This document shows positions 22,513 to 32,783 of a stretch of DNA of 39,848 bases, piece by piece (position 1 is the stretch's first letter; each line of letters begins with the position of its first letter). The translations under genes and the position numbers were made by a program. The notes under the pieces were generated by a model that worked only from the letters and a program-made list of their open reading frames with translations, made no database searches and was not told the DNA's origin. This DNA is from Nemertoderma westbladi (lineage: Eukaryota; Xenacoelomorpha; Nemertodermatida; Nemertodermatidae), in the NCBI GenBank assembly GCA_032718475.1, contig JAUCBJ010006977.1:1-39848 (forward strand), in the 5' to 3' direction.

Positions 22513-23275
22513 AGTAGTGAGGGATTGCCCCGCTTTGGACCAGCCCCCCCCCCCCCCCCCCCCCCCCACTCGCTCCCTATGGCTCCTTATGGCTCCTATA
22601 GCTCCCATTGGCTCCCATAGCTCCCATTGCCCATAGCTCCCATTAGCTCCCTATGGCTCCTTATGGCTCCTATAGCTCCCATTGGCTCCCATAGCTCCCA
22701 TTGCCCATAGCTCCCATTGCCCATAGCTCCCATTGCCCATAGCTCCCATTAGCTCCCTATAGCTCCCATTAGCTCCCTATGGCTCCTTATGGCTCCTATA
22801 GCTCCCATTGGCTCCTATAGCTCCCATTGGCTCCCATAGCTCCCATTGCCCATAGCTCCCATTAGCTCCATTGCCCATAGCTCTCATTAGCTCCCTATGG
22901 CTCCTTATGGCTCCTATAGCTCCCATAGCTCCCATTGCCCATAGCTCCCATTAGCTCCCTATGGCTCCTTATGGCTCCTATAGCTCCCTTGGCCATTGCT
23001 CCCATTAGCCGAGTCTCCCCATTGCTCCCATTAGCTGAGTCTCCCCTTTGCTCCCATTAGCCGAGTCTCCCCATAGCTCCCATTAGCCATTGCTCCCATT
23101 AGCCGAGTCTCCCCATTGCTCCCATTACAAATGTCTCCCTATAGATCGCATTACCTAGAGTGTCCCCATTGCTCCCATTACAAATGTCTCCCTATAGTTC
23201 GCATTACCTCTATTGCTCCCATTACACGAGTCTCCCCATTGCTCCCATTACAAATGTCTCCCTATATATCGCATT
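22513..23275 (+). repeat. Left terminal inverted repeat, minisatellite-based
   Basis: After the unique terminus and a 24-nt C run (22544-22567) come dozens of variants of ATAGCTCCCATT / GGCTCCTTATGGCTCC, then units with ATTAGCCGAGTCTCCCC and ATTACAAATGTCTCCCTATAG. The same order appears inverted at the right end. Similar units trail on to about 23370 without a match in the right repeat. Reading frames within this array are repeat artefacts. Confidence 0.92.
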
Positions 23276-23502
23276 ACCCAGAGTCTCCTCATTGCTCCTA
23301 TTACAAATGCTCCCATTACCTCACCATTGCCAACTCTCTCTATATCCTATTACTTCAAATGTAACGTAACCATTGGTCAAACAAGCAGCCAATAAGGTGC
23401 ATGTAACGCGTTACACTGGATGAATCACCAACCAATCAATGTTAAGGAACACCTACATTGTCAGACATGGCGTCTCATTGTCTTGTCATTCATTATTATC
23501 AT

Positions 23503-23728
23503 TGACGTCATACCATTGCCTACTATAGGCCAAATTATACGCTCTGGTTGACTATGCTCGCAATCGTCCATGAAATTGATTTAATGTTTCATTGCCTTGC
23601 AAACTTTACCTAAATCAAATTTATCCGCCAAAAACATCGGAGCTGATTAGCTGTCAACACAAGCCACCTAGTCGTGATTGGTGGACATATTTGGATATAA
23701 ATTGGACAGAAATAAAAAATTATCATTT
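23503..23728 (+). promoter_or_regulatory. Promoter of the left-end gene: CRE, CCAAT, TATA, initiator
   Basis: TGACGTCA at 23503-23510, inverted CCAAT (ATTGG) at 23677-23681, TATAAA at 23696-23701 and TCATTT at 23723-23728, with the initiator A 29 bp after the TATA start. The order matches the promoter at 9197-9323. Confidence 0.68.
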
Positions 23729-23832
23729 ATCCATATTCTATGTGATGTTAACATTGTATTTAATTGTATTGCTATATTTTATTTAGTTAATTTTCTTGTA
23801 AACTTTATTCTAAACTTTATTCGCTCAAAATA

Positions 23833-24720
23833 ATGGCCCTATCTAAGAAGATATCTGTTAGCAACCAACCATTCAAAGTAGCCAGTCAGGATTTTTCTAT
23901 GATAATCCAACCTCACAAGTATGCAGTGTTTACACAAGAACAAGATTCATTTGTACTCAACATGATGAACACACGGTTTCTACTGCAAACAGTTATAGAG
24001 AATAAAATTGGTGAATTCAAGAAATCCTATATTGTTGTTAACTTGATGTCTGATGGAGCTCATGTTGAGAAAGAACATTCTCATTTTTTCATACCCCGTT
24101 ACTTCTTAGAACAGCTAAAGCTCCTACATTCTCATATTTCGCAATTATTGAAAACACGCCTATCATTTTTGAATCATGATCGTTATGTTCTTCTCTCAGA
24201 CCCTTTAGTGGGCTTTGTAACAAAATACAAAGGGAAAGCCTATGTTGGTCTTTGGGAATATGAAACATCTTATCCTCAGTCAGTATCAATTGATTTCTAT
24301 TCTGGCTTGAATTTCACTCCTGATGAGCTGGCCAGAGTAGATTTTGACCATGATAATTCTGAATATAGTTTATCCACTCGGTTAATGGCTAAGAAACAAA
24401 ATAAAGATCTTATTGTTAAACATAATATGTCAGGGAATGCAGTTGTCCTATCAAAAGATGATCTTGAAACAGTTAAATTTCTTGAAAATAAATGTCGCAA
24501 TGCACACTTTGAAGATAACAATCGTTTTATGTTACTAGAAGAAACTTACGAAGAAGATGATTTCGGTGAAACACCTCCACCTACACCTCCCTATTATACC
24601 CACACTAAAGAAGGACGAAACCTTTTAATTAATGAATCTGGTAAAGATGTACCTAAATGTTCCGCTAACTTGAAGCGCGATATTGTAGAAATATGCAAGG
24701 CTAGCACGCGGGCAACTTGA
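23833..24720 (+). CDS. Unknown left-end viral protein, 295 aa
   Basis: An intact frame from an ATG in fair context (ATAATGG), about 110 bp after an initiator-like TCATTT. It is the only supported plus-strand gene in the left part of the provirus and points away from the left inverted repeat. Residues 1-230 look globular with alternating strands and helices (for example YIVVNLMSDG, FFIPRYFLEQLKLL, YVLLSDPLVGFVTKYKGKAYVGLWEYE). The stretch from the last of these to GLNFTPDELARV is faintly like the ssDNA-binding PC4 strand-helix unit, at low confidence. The tail is acidic (EETYEEDDFGE), then TPPPTPPYY, which contains a PPxY motif of the kind bound by WW-domain ubiquitin ligases. It is not an integrase: no zinc-binding HHCC, DDE or chromodomain pattern is seen. 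Function unknown. Confidence 0.8.
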   Translation: MALSKKISVSNQPFKVASQDFSMIIQPHKYAVFTQEQDSFVLNMMNTRFLLQTVIENKIGEFKKSYIVVNLMSDGAHVEKEHSHFFIPRYFLEQLKLLHSHISQLLKTRLSFLNHDRYVLLSDPLVGFVTKYKGKAYVGLWEYETSYPQSVSIDFYSGLNFTPDELARVDFDHDNSEYSLSTRLMAKKQNKDLIVKHNMSGNAVVLSKDDLETVKFLENKCRNAHFEDNNRFMLLEETYEEDDFGETPPPTPPYYTHTKEGRNLLINESGKDVPKCSANLKRDIVEICKASTRAT

Positions 24721-24789
24721 CATCGTTTAAGGCCGACTTATTATTTTATATATCCAACCATTAAAACTTTACTGTTTTAATTTTATCAT

Positions 24790-24925
24790 AAGGCCGATTC
24801 CATGGGTATTTCTCTCTATCCAACCGATTATCACAATATGACTGTGGGTAATCTTCCATAGTCATAAGGGATTCCATGGGTATTTCTCTCTATCCAACCG
24901 ATCTATCACAATATCATGTTTGTTT
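24790..24925. repeat. 74-bp direct duplication
   Basis: GATTCCATGGGTATTTCTCT occurs at 24796 and 24870, each followed by CTATCCAACCGAT. It lies between the convergent left-end gene and the minus-strand gene cluster. Confidence 0.85.
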
Positions 24926-24963
24926 AGACCTCTATTCACCACTGGCCGGTTCCTTTCCACCCT

Positions 24964-25113
24964 TCACTCGAAATTGCTTATTCCTAAGTCATCTGCCACT
25001 GATATTTCCTTGAAGACTATTTCTCCATTGCTTAATTTGTAAAATTGAAAATCAATCACTGATGTTGCTAGTACCTTAGGTAATACACCAACCGAATAAG
25101 AATTTCCACTCAT
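24964..25113 (-). CDS. Small protein or gene remnant, 49 aa
   Basis: A short frame from an ATG at 25113 to a TGA at 24964, just downstream of the protease gene on the same strand. It contains VIDFQFYKLSNGEIVFKEISV. Short 'D-x-Q-x-F...KE-I/L' blocks of this kind occur in uncharacterised proteins carried by other invertebrate elements, by my recollection only. It could be a real small gene, or the start of a longer gene truncated at the TGA. Sequence quality (hydrophobic and charged residues alternating, little low complexity) favours coding. Confidence 0.4.
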   Translation of the reverse strand: MSGNSYSVGVLPKVLATSVIDFQFYKLSNGEIVFKEISVADDLGISNFE

Positions 25114-25216
25114 ATTATATATAGCTTCCAAACATGGATTAATTCAGGATATGTATTGATTATAGTTTGAGAACATTAATAATTATATTAATAATAATAA
25201 ATTACAGACATTTTTT

Positions 25217-25660
25217 TTAATCCTTTTGAACAATTTTTGCATAGTTACGAAACCAACATGCAAGTATCTTTTCATTTAAAAACAGATTATCAGTAAATAT
25301 CCCCAATGGATTATGTATATAAGGTCTTTTAGTCAAATAAAAAATCACATACCCTCCACATGTAGTAAACTTTGGGTGTTGGTAGATACGCCTTGTTCGT
25401 CTCCATGTCATTGTATTATTATTCAACCAAGTTTCTATTTGAGGTGGAGGATACTGACCAAATGAGTCAAAATATTCAGCTCTGTGATTGTTACCATAAA
25501 TACAGACCCAATGGGAACCAGGTAAATGACTGCCTTGGGTATTACTTATTAAACCAAATTCCTGACCTTTATTCCCCAACTTCGGTATTTGGTTACTGGC
25601 AAAGCAACCTAAATAGTGTTTACCAATTTCAAAGTTCTTTAAGTCTCTAGAATTTAGCAT
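25217..25660 (-). CDS. PRO: Adenain-like cysteine protease
   Basis: A Ulp1/adenain-superfamily (C5/C48) protease expected to cleave capsid precursors during virion maturation. The 147-aa frame is intact. The catalytic triad is visible in order: His50 in GSHW, Asp65 in YFDSFG, Cys101 in TTCGGYV, with a likely oxyanion-hole Gln94. Length is near the lower end for this family. It starts only 3 nt after the major capsid stop (TAA ACA ATG), the last of a tight minus-strand series minor capsid - pX-like - major capsid - protease, which is a typical Maverick/adintovirus neighbourhood. The small frame at 24964-25113 follows. Expression could depend on polycistronic mRNA or on a promoter inside the capsid gene; none was identified. 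Confidence 0.93.
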   Translation of the reverse strand: MLNSRDLKNFEIGKHYLGCFASNQIPKLGNKGQEFGLISNTQGSHLPGSHWVCIYGNNHRAEYFDSFGQYPPPQIETWLNNNTMTWRRTRRIYQHPKFTTCGGYVIFYLTKRPYIHNPLGIFTDNLFLNEKILACWFRNYAKIVQKD

Positions 25661-25663
25661 TGT

Positions 25664-26912
25664 TTAGAATATGCGAACTTGTCCATCGAGACTGATTGTC
25701 ATCATTGCATCATATCCACATAATAGAATCACATTTACTGTCTCAGGTAAACCAGTCCCAAAATGCAATTTCAATATTCCATTGGAAAATTGTTTTGGTT
25801 GAAATTGGTCAATTAAGTCGTTATTAGCTGTAAGGTCCCATATCACCCACGGATAGTAGTTTTTGTAATCATCAGGTTTAATAGCATTTCCTGATCCAAG
25901 CATATAATCATTCAAAGTCAATTGAAAGGCAAGGTATTCATTCATGAAAGTATCGTTGGGAAAATTAGGTTTAAATGCCCTTCCTCCAATTATTTTCCCA
26001 TCAACATTCAATTCGGCATGATTTATATTAAAATGATTAAATAATAAAGGGTCGGATGTAAATGATCCACTGTAGGCTAAATTGGTCTGCATTGCCATGA
26101 CAACAAATTTAGGTAAAGTACCTTGAAATGGGTCATTTCGGGTATGTGTGTTGGTTCCTCTTGCAATAGTAAATGTTGTAACAAGATGTTTGTTTAAAGG
26201 AAATTTAAAATCATCCTTTTGAAGACCCATTTGATGTGCTCGCATTATTTCACTATCTAGTTCATACCTAGTCACGTGACATACGGCATAGGTAATTTGA
26301 ACACGAGGGTTTGTTACATTACCATCAGATTTGATAAAAAATGAATTTGAATGACGTGTAAATCTAATTTTAATTGAAACACCAGGAGGAGTTGCTTTTC
26401 CTTGGGCAAAAATGTCACTAATTATAGGACCAACGATTTGACGCTTATGTTTATTAGGGGCAATAACATTAGCAACAGCAATTCATTCCATTTGTATCAC
26501 TTGGTTTAACGAATCCACCGGCTTGTAATGTTGTTTTCTTGAGATCATTGTCTGAGAATAAAATAACTTGGAATATACCTTTCTGTGCATAATGATTATT
26601 TGCCGTCTCAACTTCTTGATCATTAAGGAATACTTGTAGGTTACTAAATAGTGTATTAATAGGATAGTTTGTATGATGGACTAAAGCCTCCCCCTCACGA
26701 GCATCCCAGCCAACTTCATAATGAATTTCCAATAGCGTCTTATGCAGTGGCGTATAGAAGCGATCAGATGTCCCAAAATCGAATTCATTAATGAGTGAAC
26801 TCGCATGCAAAGGAGATATAAGGTGGACTTCCTGTACATGACAAGATGCAAATTCAGTTTGCGATAGTTTAGAATCAAATAGAGCAATTTCTCTTTTTGT
26901 TACAGTTGCCAT
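25664..26912 (-). pseudogene. MCP: Major capsid protein (double jelly-roll), one frameshift
   Basis: The hexon-type structural protein of the virion, expected to form the pseudo-hexameric capsomers. The first frame (ATG at 26912) covers about 140 residues with MATVTKREIALFDSKL and the strand-rich EIHYEVGWDAREGE region; it shifts near 26475 and the second frame continues without a stop to 25664, ending in DAMMTISLDGQVRIF. Typical sequences of this family in the second half are VVMAMQTNLAYSGSFTSDPLLFNHFNI and LNVDGKII. Total length about 415 codons, the usual size. The frame change falls at a GCTGTTGCT stretch and not at a recognisable slippery site, so it is probably an inactivating indel or a sequencing error. 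It lies 76 bp downstream of the pX-like gene and 3 nt upstream of the protease. Confidence 0.9.
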
Positions 26913-26988
26913 TATTATTATTATTAACCAAATATATCTTCACAATGTTTGTTCTTCTTTTTCTTCCTAATTCCCTGTCGACCTTCGT

Positions 26989-27489
26989 TTATAGTCCTGT
27001 TTTTAAGACCTCTTTATAAATTTGTTTAGCTACTTTTCGTGTACTAGGCTTCATTCGAGAAGCTGCCTTAATTGCTATATGTTTTACTTTTTTTTTAATA
27101 AGTTTTTTTCCAGCTGGTATAACTGATTTTCGTACAAATTTTCCAACTTTAGGTATTGCTTTCTTTACAGCCACTTTAGCTATTGGCTTGGCTACTTTTA
27201 TAACTGTTCTTAATATGTTACCGAGAATACCCTTCCCTCTTTGGACATTGTATCTTCCATTAGGGAAGTAACCAATTGGTAGTGACTGACCTTTTCTAAC
27301 TCGTCCATAAATTCCAGGACTCAAACCACCTTTAAATACACCCAAGTGACTTCCACCTTTAAAAATTCCTAAATCTGCTCCACCAATCTGAGGCTTATTA
27401 TACAAATTGAATAAAGTATCTGATCTCATGCCTTGAAACTTATTATTATTATTATTATTATTATAAATATGATATGAAATAGAATTCAT
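26989..27489 (-). CDS. pX-like basic, glycine-rich core/minor capsid protein
   Basis: A 166-aa intact frame. Residues 10-16 are an Asn run encoded by an AAT microsatellite. Residues 35-60 are a Gly-rich repeat (IGGADLGIFKGG, SHLGVFKGG, LSPGIYGRV), and from about residue 85 the protein is very Lys-rich with Ala/Val helices (TVIKVAKPIAKVAVKKAI). This composition matches the basic pX/pVI-like virion proteins of adintoviruses and Mavericks, thought to coat DNA or the inner capsid. Its ATG overlaps the stop of the upstream penton-like gene (TAATG). The major capsid gene follows 76 bp later on the same strand. Confidence 0.75.
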   Translation of the reverse strand: MNSISYHIYNNNNNNNKFQGMRSDTLFNLYNKPQIGGADLGIFKGGSHLGVFKGGLSPGIYGRVRKGQSLPIGYFPNGRYNVQRGKGILGNILRTVIKVAKPIAKVAVKKAIPKVGKFVRKSVIPAGKKLIKKKVKHIAIKAASRMKPSTRKVAKQIYKEVLKTGL

Positions 27490-28187
27490 TAAATCTCCTT
27501 AAAATGTAGGGTTATAGTAGCATCACCATACTGGAAATGAATTGGATAGTTATTATCTGATCTTAGTAAAATTGTTAACTGTTTTATTTCAGCGGCTTTT
27601 TTCACACGTTTATAATGAATATGTTCGCATTCATGTTGAATAATATCACCATATCTACCCACAATAGGTATTGTTCTTAGAAGTTGCATATGATAATTAT
27701 TAACTTCTTGCGGTTCTATGAAATTACAAATTATATTTATATTAGGTTCAACCTTATCTATTGGACCGCATATATTTATTGGTATATAATTAGACCTTTT
27801 ATATGCTCTACCATGTTTAATAATTGTATATCCTTGATAACCAAATTGTTCATCCGTTTGACATATATATCCAGCACGAATTTTGTGTTCTTCTACTCCG
27901 AAATAGTTTATTAGATCACCTCCAATGAATAATTTCTTGTTGTTATTTTTAAATTTAATGTCAACCTTTCTTGTATTTACATTGTAATAAAACTGAAATC
28001 GTTTTCCTTGTCGACTATTATTATAGTAATTTATAACAGAAACAATATCCGTGAAGGAGCCTTCTGGTAATTGTGTTATGATAGGAGGTTCTCTGATCGA
28101 TTCTGATATGATAACTGTGTTATTATTTGAAGTATGTAGCGAAGAATCATATGTAATTTCTGATAACTTAGAGAGTCTGTATATATA
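27489..28187 (-). pseudogene. Penton-like minor capsid gene, 5' end deleted
   Basis: An open frame of about 230 codons bounded upstream by a TGA near 28190 and having no initiating ATG in the expected place. Its sequence is structural-protein-like: IREPPIITQLPEGSFTDIV, then short strands (RFQFYYNVN), GGDLINYFGV, and at the C-terminus LTILLRSDNNYPIHFQYGD followed by a short strand ending in LHF, as in the single-jelly-roll penton/minor capsid proteins of Mavericks. Its upstream part overlaps the 3' tail of the polB frame in a different phase, showing that a deletion fused the two genes. The stop codon overlaps the ATG of the pX-like gene by one base. Confidence 0.7.
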
Positions 28188-31100
28188 TCAAAGTGCTTAT
28201 GGTTTGGCTTTGATAAAAGTTGCTCACATTGCTTCTTATTATTGCACAATCTAAAGTTAAGACGGTTCCTCAGGTTCTCCATTGTTTTACCAAATAAAGA
28301 ATTGTTTAAAAGTTTATAAAAGTCTTTTTCAAATTTATTTTTAGCATTTTTACGTTTATCAATATTGAAATATATATAATCACGAAATATATAACCTTGC
28401 TTGAATTTATATAATCTGTGAATTTTTGTAACTTTCATTCCATGACTTAAATAAAACTTAAGCAGTTCTAAATGGAGACCATATGCAACCTTATTAAACT
28501 GATTAAGCAAAAGTTTTTCTGTAGAGTGGTATTTCTTAGCCTTAGGGTTAGCATCTGTAGAGGTTGCGGTCTTATTGTGTTGATTCCATAGTTCTTTTTG
28601 ATAATTGCTCAAAAATTGTTCATTTGGTTGTAATTTTTCAGGACAAAATGGCAGATCTGCTGTTATGTCATGTATGTTATCAGGGTAGTCTAAGTCAACA
28701 ACTGCCAGATATCCAATATCACCAGAAGTGTCTAAGCTCATCAAATCAATATGATCAATATTAGTCACTTGTAAATAGTTAGAGCAAGGGAGTTTCTCTG
28801 CTAAACATCCTGCATATAGAGAATTAAAGTCAATATTTAATAAATGACACTCTGGTTCTGAACTCTTATAATTATCAGTGCCTGGAATATTTGCCTGTAT
28901 ATAGTGAGTAGAAACATATGTCATCCCACCTCGTATGGACTTTTCTATCTCTTCATATGTATCTTGATTACTTAAGAGATGCAATTTCGTTTTTGTAAAC
29001 TTTAATGCTGCATCCCAAGTCATGGAAAAAGCTGTTAGGAAGTGGGCAGGATCTAAACCATAGTTAGAAAAACATAGTTGTCGAAAATTCTCAAAAATAT
29101 CTGCTAGTAAACAAGTATCAAGGTGTAAGTACGCTATTAAATAATCAAATAATGTATTACACTTGAACAATGACCAAGATTTCTTTGCCCTATTATAGTC
29201 TTCCGGTTCACAGTGACTTAACATTAATTTACTATAGAATTGTTCTATAGGTGGGAGGTGGGTCTGATCTAGTTTGTCGAGACTAGTTATTGCTTCATAT
29301 GGGAAGACTCCCTTGCTCTTTAATATATCATATGTTACAGCTGGGTATAAGGTTCTCATCTGTTGAACTGTATGAGGAAGTACAGATTCTAAGTTATTGA
29401 TGTCATCTGTTAAAAAATAAGCAAGTTGGCCTAAAGAATGGGCCATAAAATTAAAGCTGTCTATAAATTGTATATGAATTTGATTCCTGTTGCTTTTTGG
29501 TTCATTAACTTTGTATGGAATTGTACCTTTTATGGTTATATACTTTTCGGTTGTCTGTGCTATTGTCTCCATTTTCCAGTCTGAATGCTGATTATTTGCA
29601 AATGCTTGGGTTAAAACCAGATGGCTGTCAAAACCCTTAAAGTTATGAAATACAACTGTCATATGATTTCTTTTTAAACTCAATTTTCTATTGCATTTAC
29701 GACAAGCAGCGCCCCTGTACTCCCCTGTATAATGATTATGCTCCATAATTTTATCTGTATCTTGCTCTGTATTATTTGATGTTTGTTGATTTTCTACAGT
29801 TAATTTTATATCACATAGGTAGCATTTTTTTGATGAATGAAAACTTTCCATTTGTGTCCTACTTAGTATTATCTTTTTCTTTGTATTTTCTAGTGACCAA
29901 GTATAAAGTTCCCGGAAATGATTTTCTAGAGATGTGAGGAATTCGTCTATGCAGTTAGTTGTAGGTGTTTGTTTGAAAGTTGCTAAGAATTGTTTTGGAG
30001 GGCTAACTAATTCTTTATATGGGATCGTGAGGTAGCTGGCAGCGGATGGTAGCAATATATTAGTATACTTAACATTATCATTTGATTTAATAATGCATTC
30101 AAAGTCCGCATATGTAATGAATGGTAACGGTATTGTTCTATCAAATCTTGTGAATTCTACCTTTAGCTGATGCTGAGTTGGCATTGATGTTATCTGTGGT
30201 TTTCCCTGGTAGCAAAGTATTCTATGTTGTTGAAGAGCATTGCTAGTATAATAACCTCTGCAACACCGCTGACATCTATTACAATGGGTATCAGTCCCAT
30301 CCCCTACCGTACTGTTCAGTAGTCTATTTAAATTGCTGATTGCACAGTAGTGATTTGGTTGGCCATGTCGTTTTTCTATTAATAATAAGTTTAGTAGTTC
30401 TTTTCCCTCTACCTTTGAACCTTCAGGCTGTCGTAATATCTCTACTTTACTTTCAGTGTTATACAAGAGTAAATTTATAGCTATATTTTTGTTTTTTCTT
30501 TCAAATTTGTCAATATCATCATTACAATTAGTTGGAAACCCTATATCACTAAAATCAAAATAGTTTACCCATTGGCTATACAAACTTTTTCTATTTTTAT
30601 GACTTGTTATTTGTTTATGGAATTTTGCACAAATGCAGGCATCTCTAAAACATTCAGATTGGTTTCCACCTTCTATATTAATTATACAGTGTTTATCTCT
30701 TAAAGTTTTCGGGATAAATCCTCCATGACCCTTTAAATATATGTCTTTACTATAGCTACCTACTCTTACTTCAATATGTGACATCCCTATTATATACCAG
30801 CCAGAACCACGAGTAATAAAACTCGCAACCTGTTCTAAAATATAGGATATACTATCCCCAAACCAATAGTTAAATTCAGATTCGCTATTAATTATATTAT
30901 CATTATTCCCTCTAGAATTAAAAACAAATGTACCCCTATCCCTGACTCCATCACCATCCTCCCTCTCCATATCTATATATACCGATAACGTCATTCTAAT
31001 AAATCTATGTGATCCTATTGTTTCTGTATCATGCATGATATTTGTATTATTTGACATTGTAAAAATATTACGTACATTGTTTTCATTGTGTTGCAGAACC

Positions 31101-32111
31101 CCCTCAATGTCCGGGTTGTGACTGTTTATATCACATCTAAAGTACTTTAAACAGCCATCATGGCAGTTTCGCCGCTCTACAAAGCTGTCTTCATCCTCCT
31201 CACGATCATGGATATGAACTGGTGACTGTGACATTGGCATCAGCGAAGATGATGATGATGATGATAATTGGGGATTGCTGCTCTGAGCAGTTGTCTGAAC
31301 AGGAATCATCACTTGTGGCTCACTGACTATAGGTGGCGTAGCAAACTCTACTGGTTGTCTCATCATCATATCAGATGGTTGAGTTATTGCTGTAGATGGT
31401 ATAGTGTATGGGACTGGTGGTGGTAAAGATAATGATGATGCCGACATTGATGATGATGATGATGGTAATGGTATCAGTTGTGTCATAGATGTTGATGTCA
31501 GTGGTATCACTGATGGTACTACTAGAGCCGAAGCTGACATTGGTGGTGGTGGTGGTGATGGTGGTGGTGGTAGCTGTGGAGATGGCGGTGGTGGTGGTGG
31601 CGGTGGCAGTGGAGGAATCATAAACCAAGGTTCAATCATGTCATATGTTGATGGATAGTTTGAAAACAGATTGATGTACTGCGCTGATGTGCTAGGAATC
31701 ACCACTTTGCGGCTCTCTGTCTATAGGTGGTGTAGGAAACTCTACTATCGGTGGTCTCATAAGCAGAAAAGATGATGTAGTCATTGGTGGAGGTTGTATA
31801 CTGTATGGGATTGGTGGCATACTCATTGGTGGGGGCATGGTGTAATGAATTGTTGGCATATAATTGGTATCCAGAGTTGAAATCTTAGTAGGACTAGTTG
31901 ATTGTTTAAAACGCTTGGAAGGAGAATGGTCTGGAGTGGTTATGATTTGTTGATCGCAATTGTGACTTACGTAGTTTTCTAGCGTTAATATATTTAAACA
32001 TGTTGGGCATTGTTGTGTAGAGGATGGTTCTCGGATATGCTGTGTACGTAAATGTCTGGTGTAATTTTTCTTTAAGGTTGATATGGGACATAAGGCGCAT
32101 TGTCGATTCAT
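28180..32111 (-). pseudogene. polB: Maverick/Polinton DNA polymerase B, 3'-truncated
   Basis: Starts at the ATG 32111 with zinc-finger-like Cys/His pairs (CALC...H..H; CPTC) and a Pro-rich linker. A frameshift near 31700 moves to a 1,209-codon frame with a very long Pro/Ser linker (a PPPP run encoded by GGT/GGC repeats at 31540-31610). Exo I (YADFECI) is near 30100, the second exonuclease region (HNFKGFDSH) near 29630, Exo III (YLHLDTCLLADIF) near 29125, motif A (DFNSLY) near 28828 and motif B (NNSLFGK) near 28300. Motif C (DTD) and the thumb are missing: after FDIYTDSL the frame runs into the penton gene and stops at 28076. The linker contains two related 'PPIVEF-TPP' blocks on each side of the frameshift, suggesting an internal duplication. 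A spliced leader with a TATA promoter near 33612 is likely. Inactive as a polymerase. Confidence 0.92.
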
Positions 32112-32324
32112 TTCTGTAAAAAATTAGAAATGAAAATGAATGATAAAATGAAATTGATGAATGAATGAAACAAAATGAAAAAATATAAAATGAAATGATG
32201 TTGCATTCGATATCTTATATATTTTTTTTTATATTTTATTTCGATTTAAGTCATTTATATTATGCTACCTTAATATATAAAATATGAGAAAGAGAAAGGC
32301 TAGGCGATCCTTAGCAATAGAAAA

Positions 32325-32700
32325 AAACAGTATGGTACGGTACAGTGCACAGTATGGTACGGTACAGTGCACAGTATGGTACGGTACGATACTGTGCACT
32401 GTATGGCACGGTATAGTGCACAGCATGGTACGGTAGAGTACATTGCACAGTACGGTATGGTATGGTACAGTGCACAGTACGGTACGGTACGGTATGGTAC
32501 ATTGCACTGTATGGTACATGTACTCCTGTATTGCACCTGTAGTGCACCTGTATAGTACGGTACGGTACAGTGCATCTGCACGAATTATTGTACAGTGCAC
32601 ATGAACAGTGCACCTTACAGTTTGGTACACAGCGCATAGTATGGTATGGTACAGTCGTACAGTGTACCTGTGTACAGTAAGGACGATTCACGGTACCTAA
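32325..32700. repeat. GGTAC / CAGTGCAC palindromic repeat array
   Basis: Irregular repeats of TATGGTACGGTACAGTGCAC and its variants. The words GTAC and GTGCAC are self-complementary, so the array reads similarly on both strands and yields spurious Tyr/Thr/Cys/Val-rich frames (YHTVQCT-type). Confidence 0.9.
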
Positions 32701-32783
32701 AGTACCCACAACGTATTACTTGAACTATTATTATTATTATTATGGGTTTGTTCAGAAGTGGAAAAAATGGGAGCGCGTCACCG

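Noticed and set aside
23116-23395. Overlapping plus-strand frames (and the minus-strand ones at 36595-36903)
   Set aside because: They are translations of the terminal-repeat minisatellite and appear in three phases; the minus-strand frames also run over the real CHHC finger on the other strand.
23833-24720. Integrase
   Set aside because: The position would fit, but no HHCC zinc site, DDE spacing or chromodomain pattern is visible.
31371-31658. Gly- or Thr-rich frames opposite the polB linker
   Set aside because: Shadows of the GGT/GAT-repeat region that encodes the Pro/Ser linker of polB.
32265-32709. Tyr/Thr/Val/Cys-rich minus-strand frames
   Set aside because: They are translations of the GGTAC/GTGCAC repeat in different phases; the same pattern appears in several frames.
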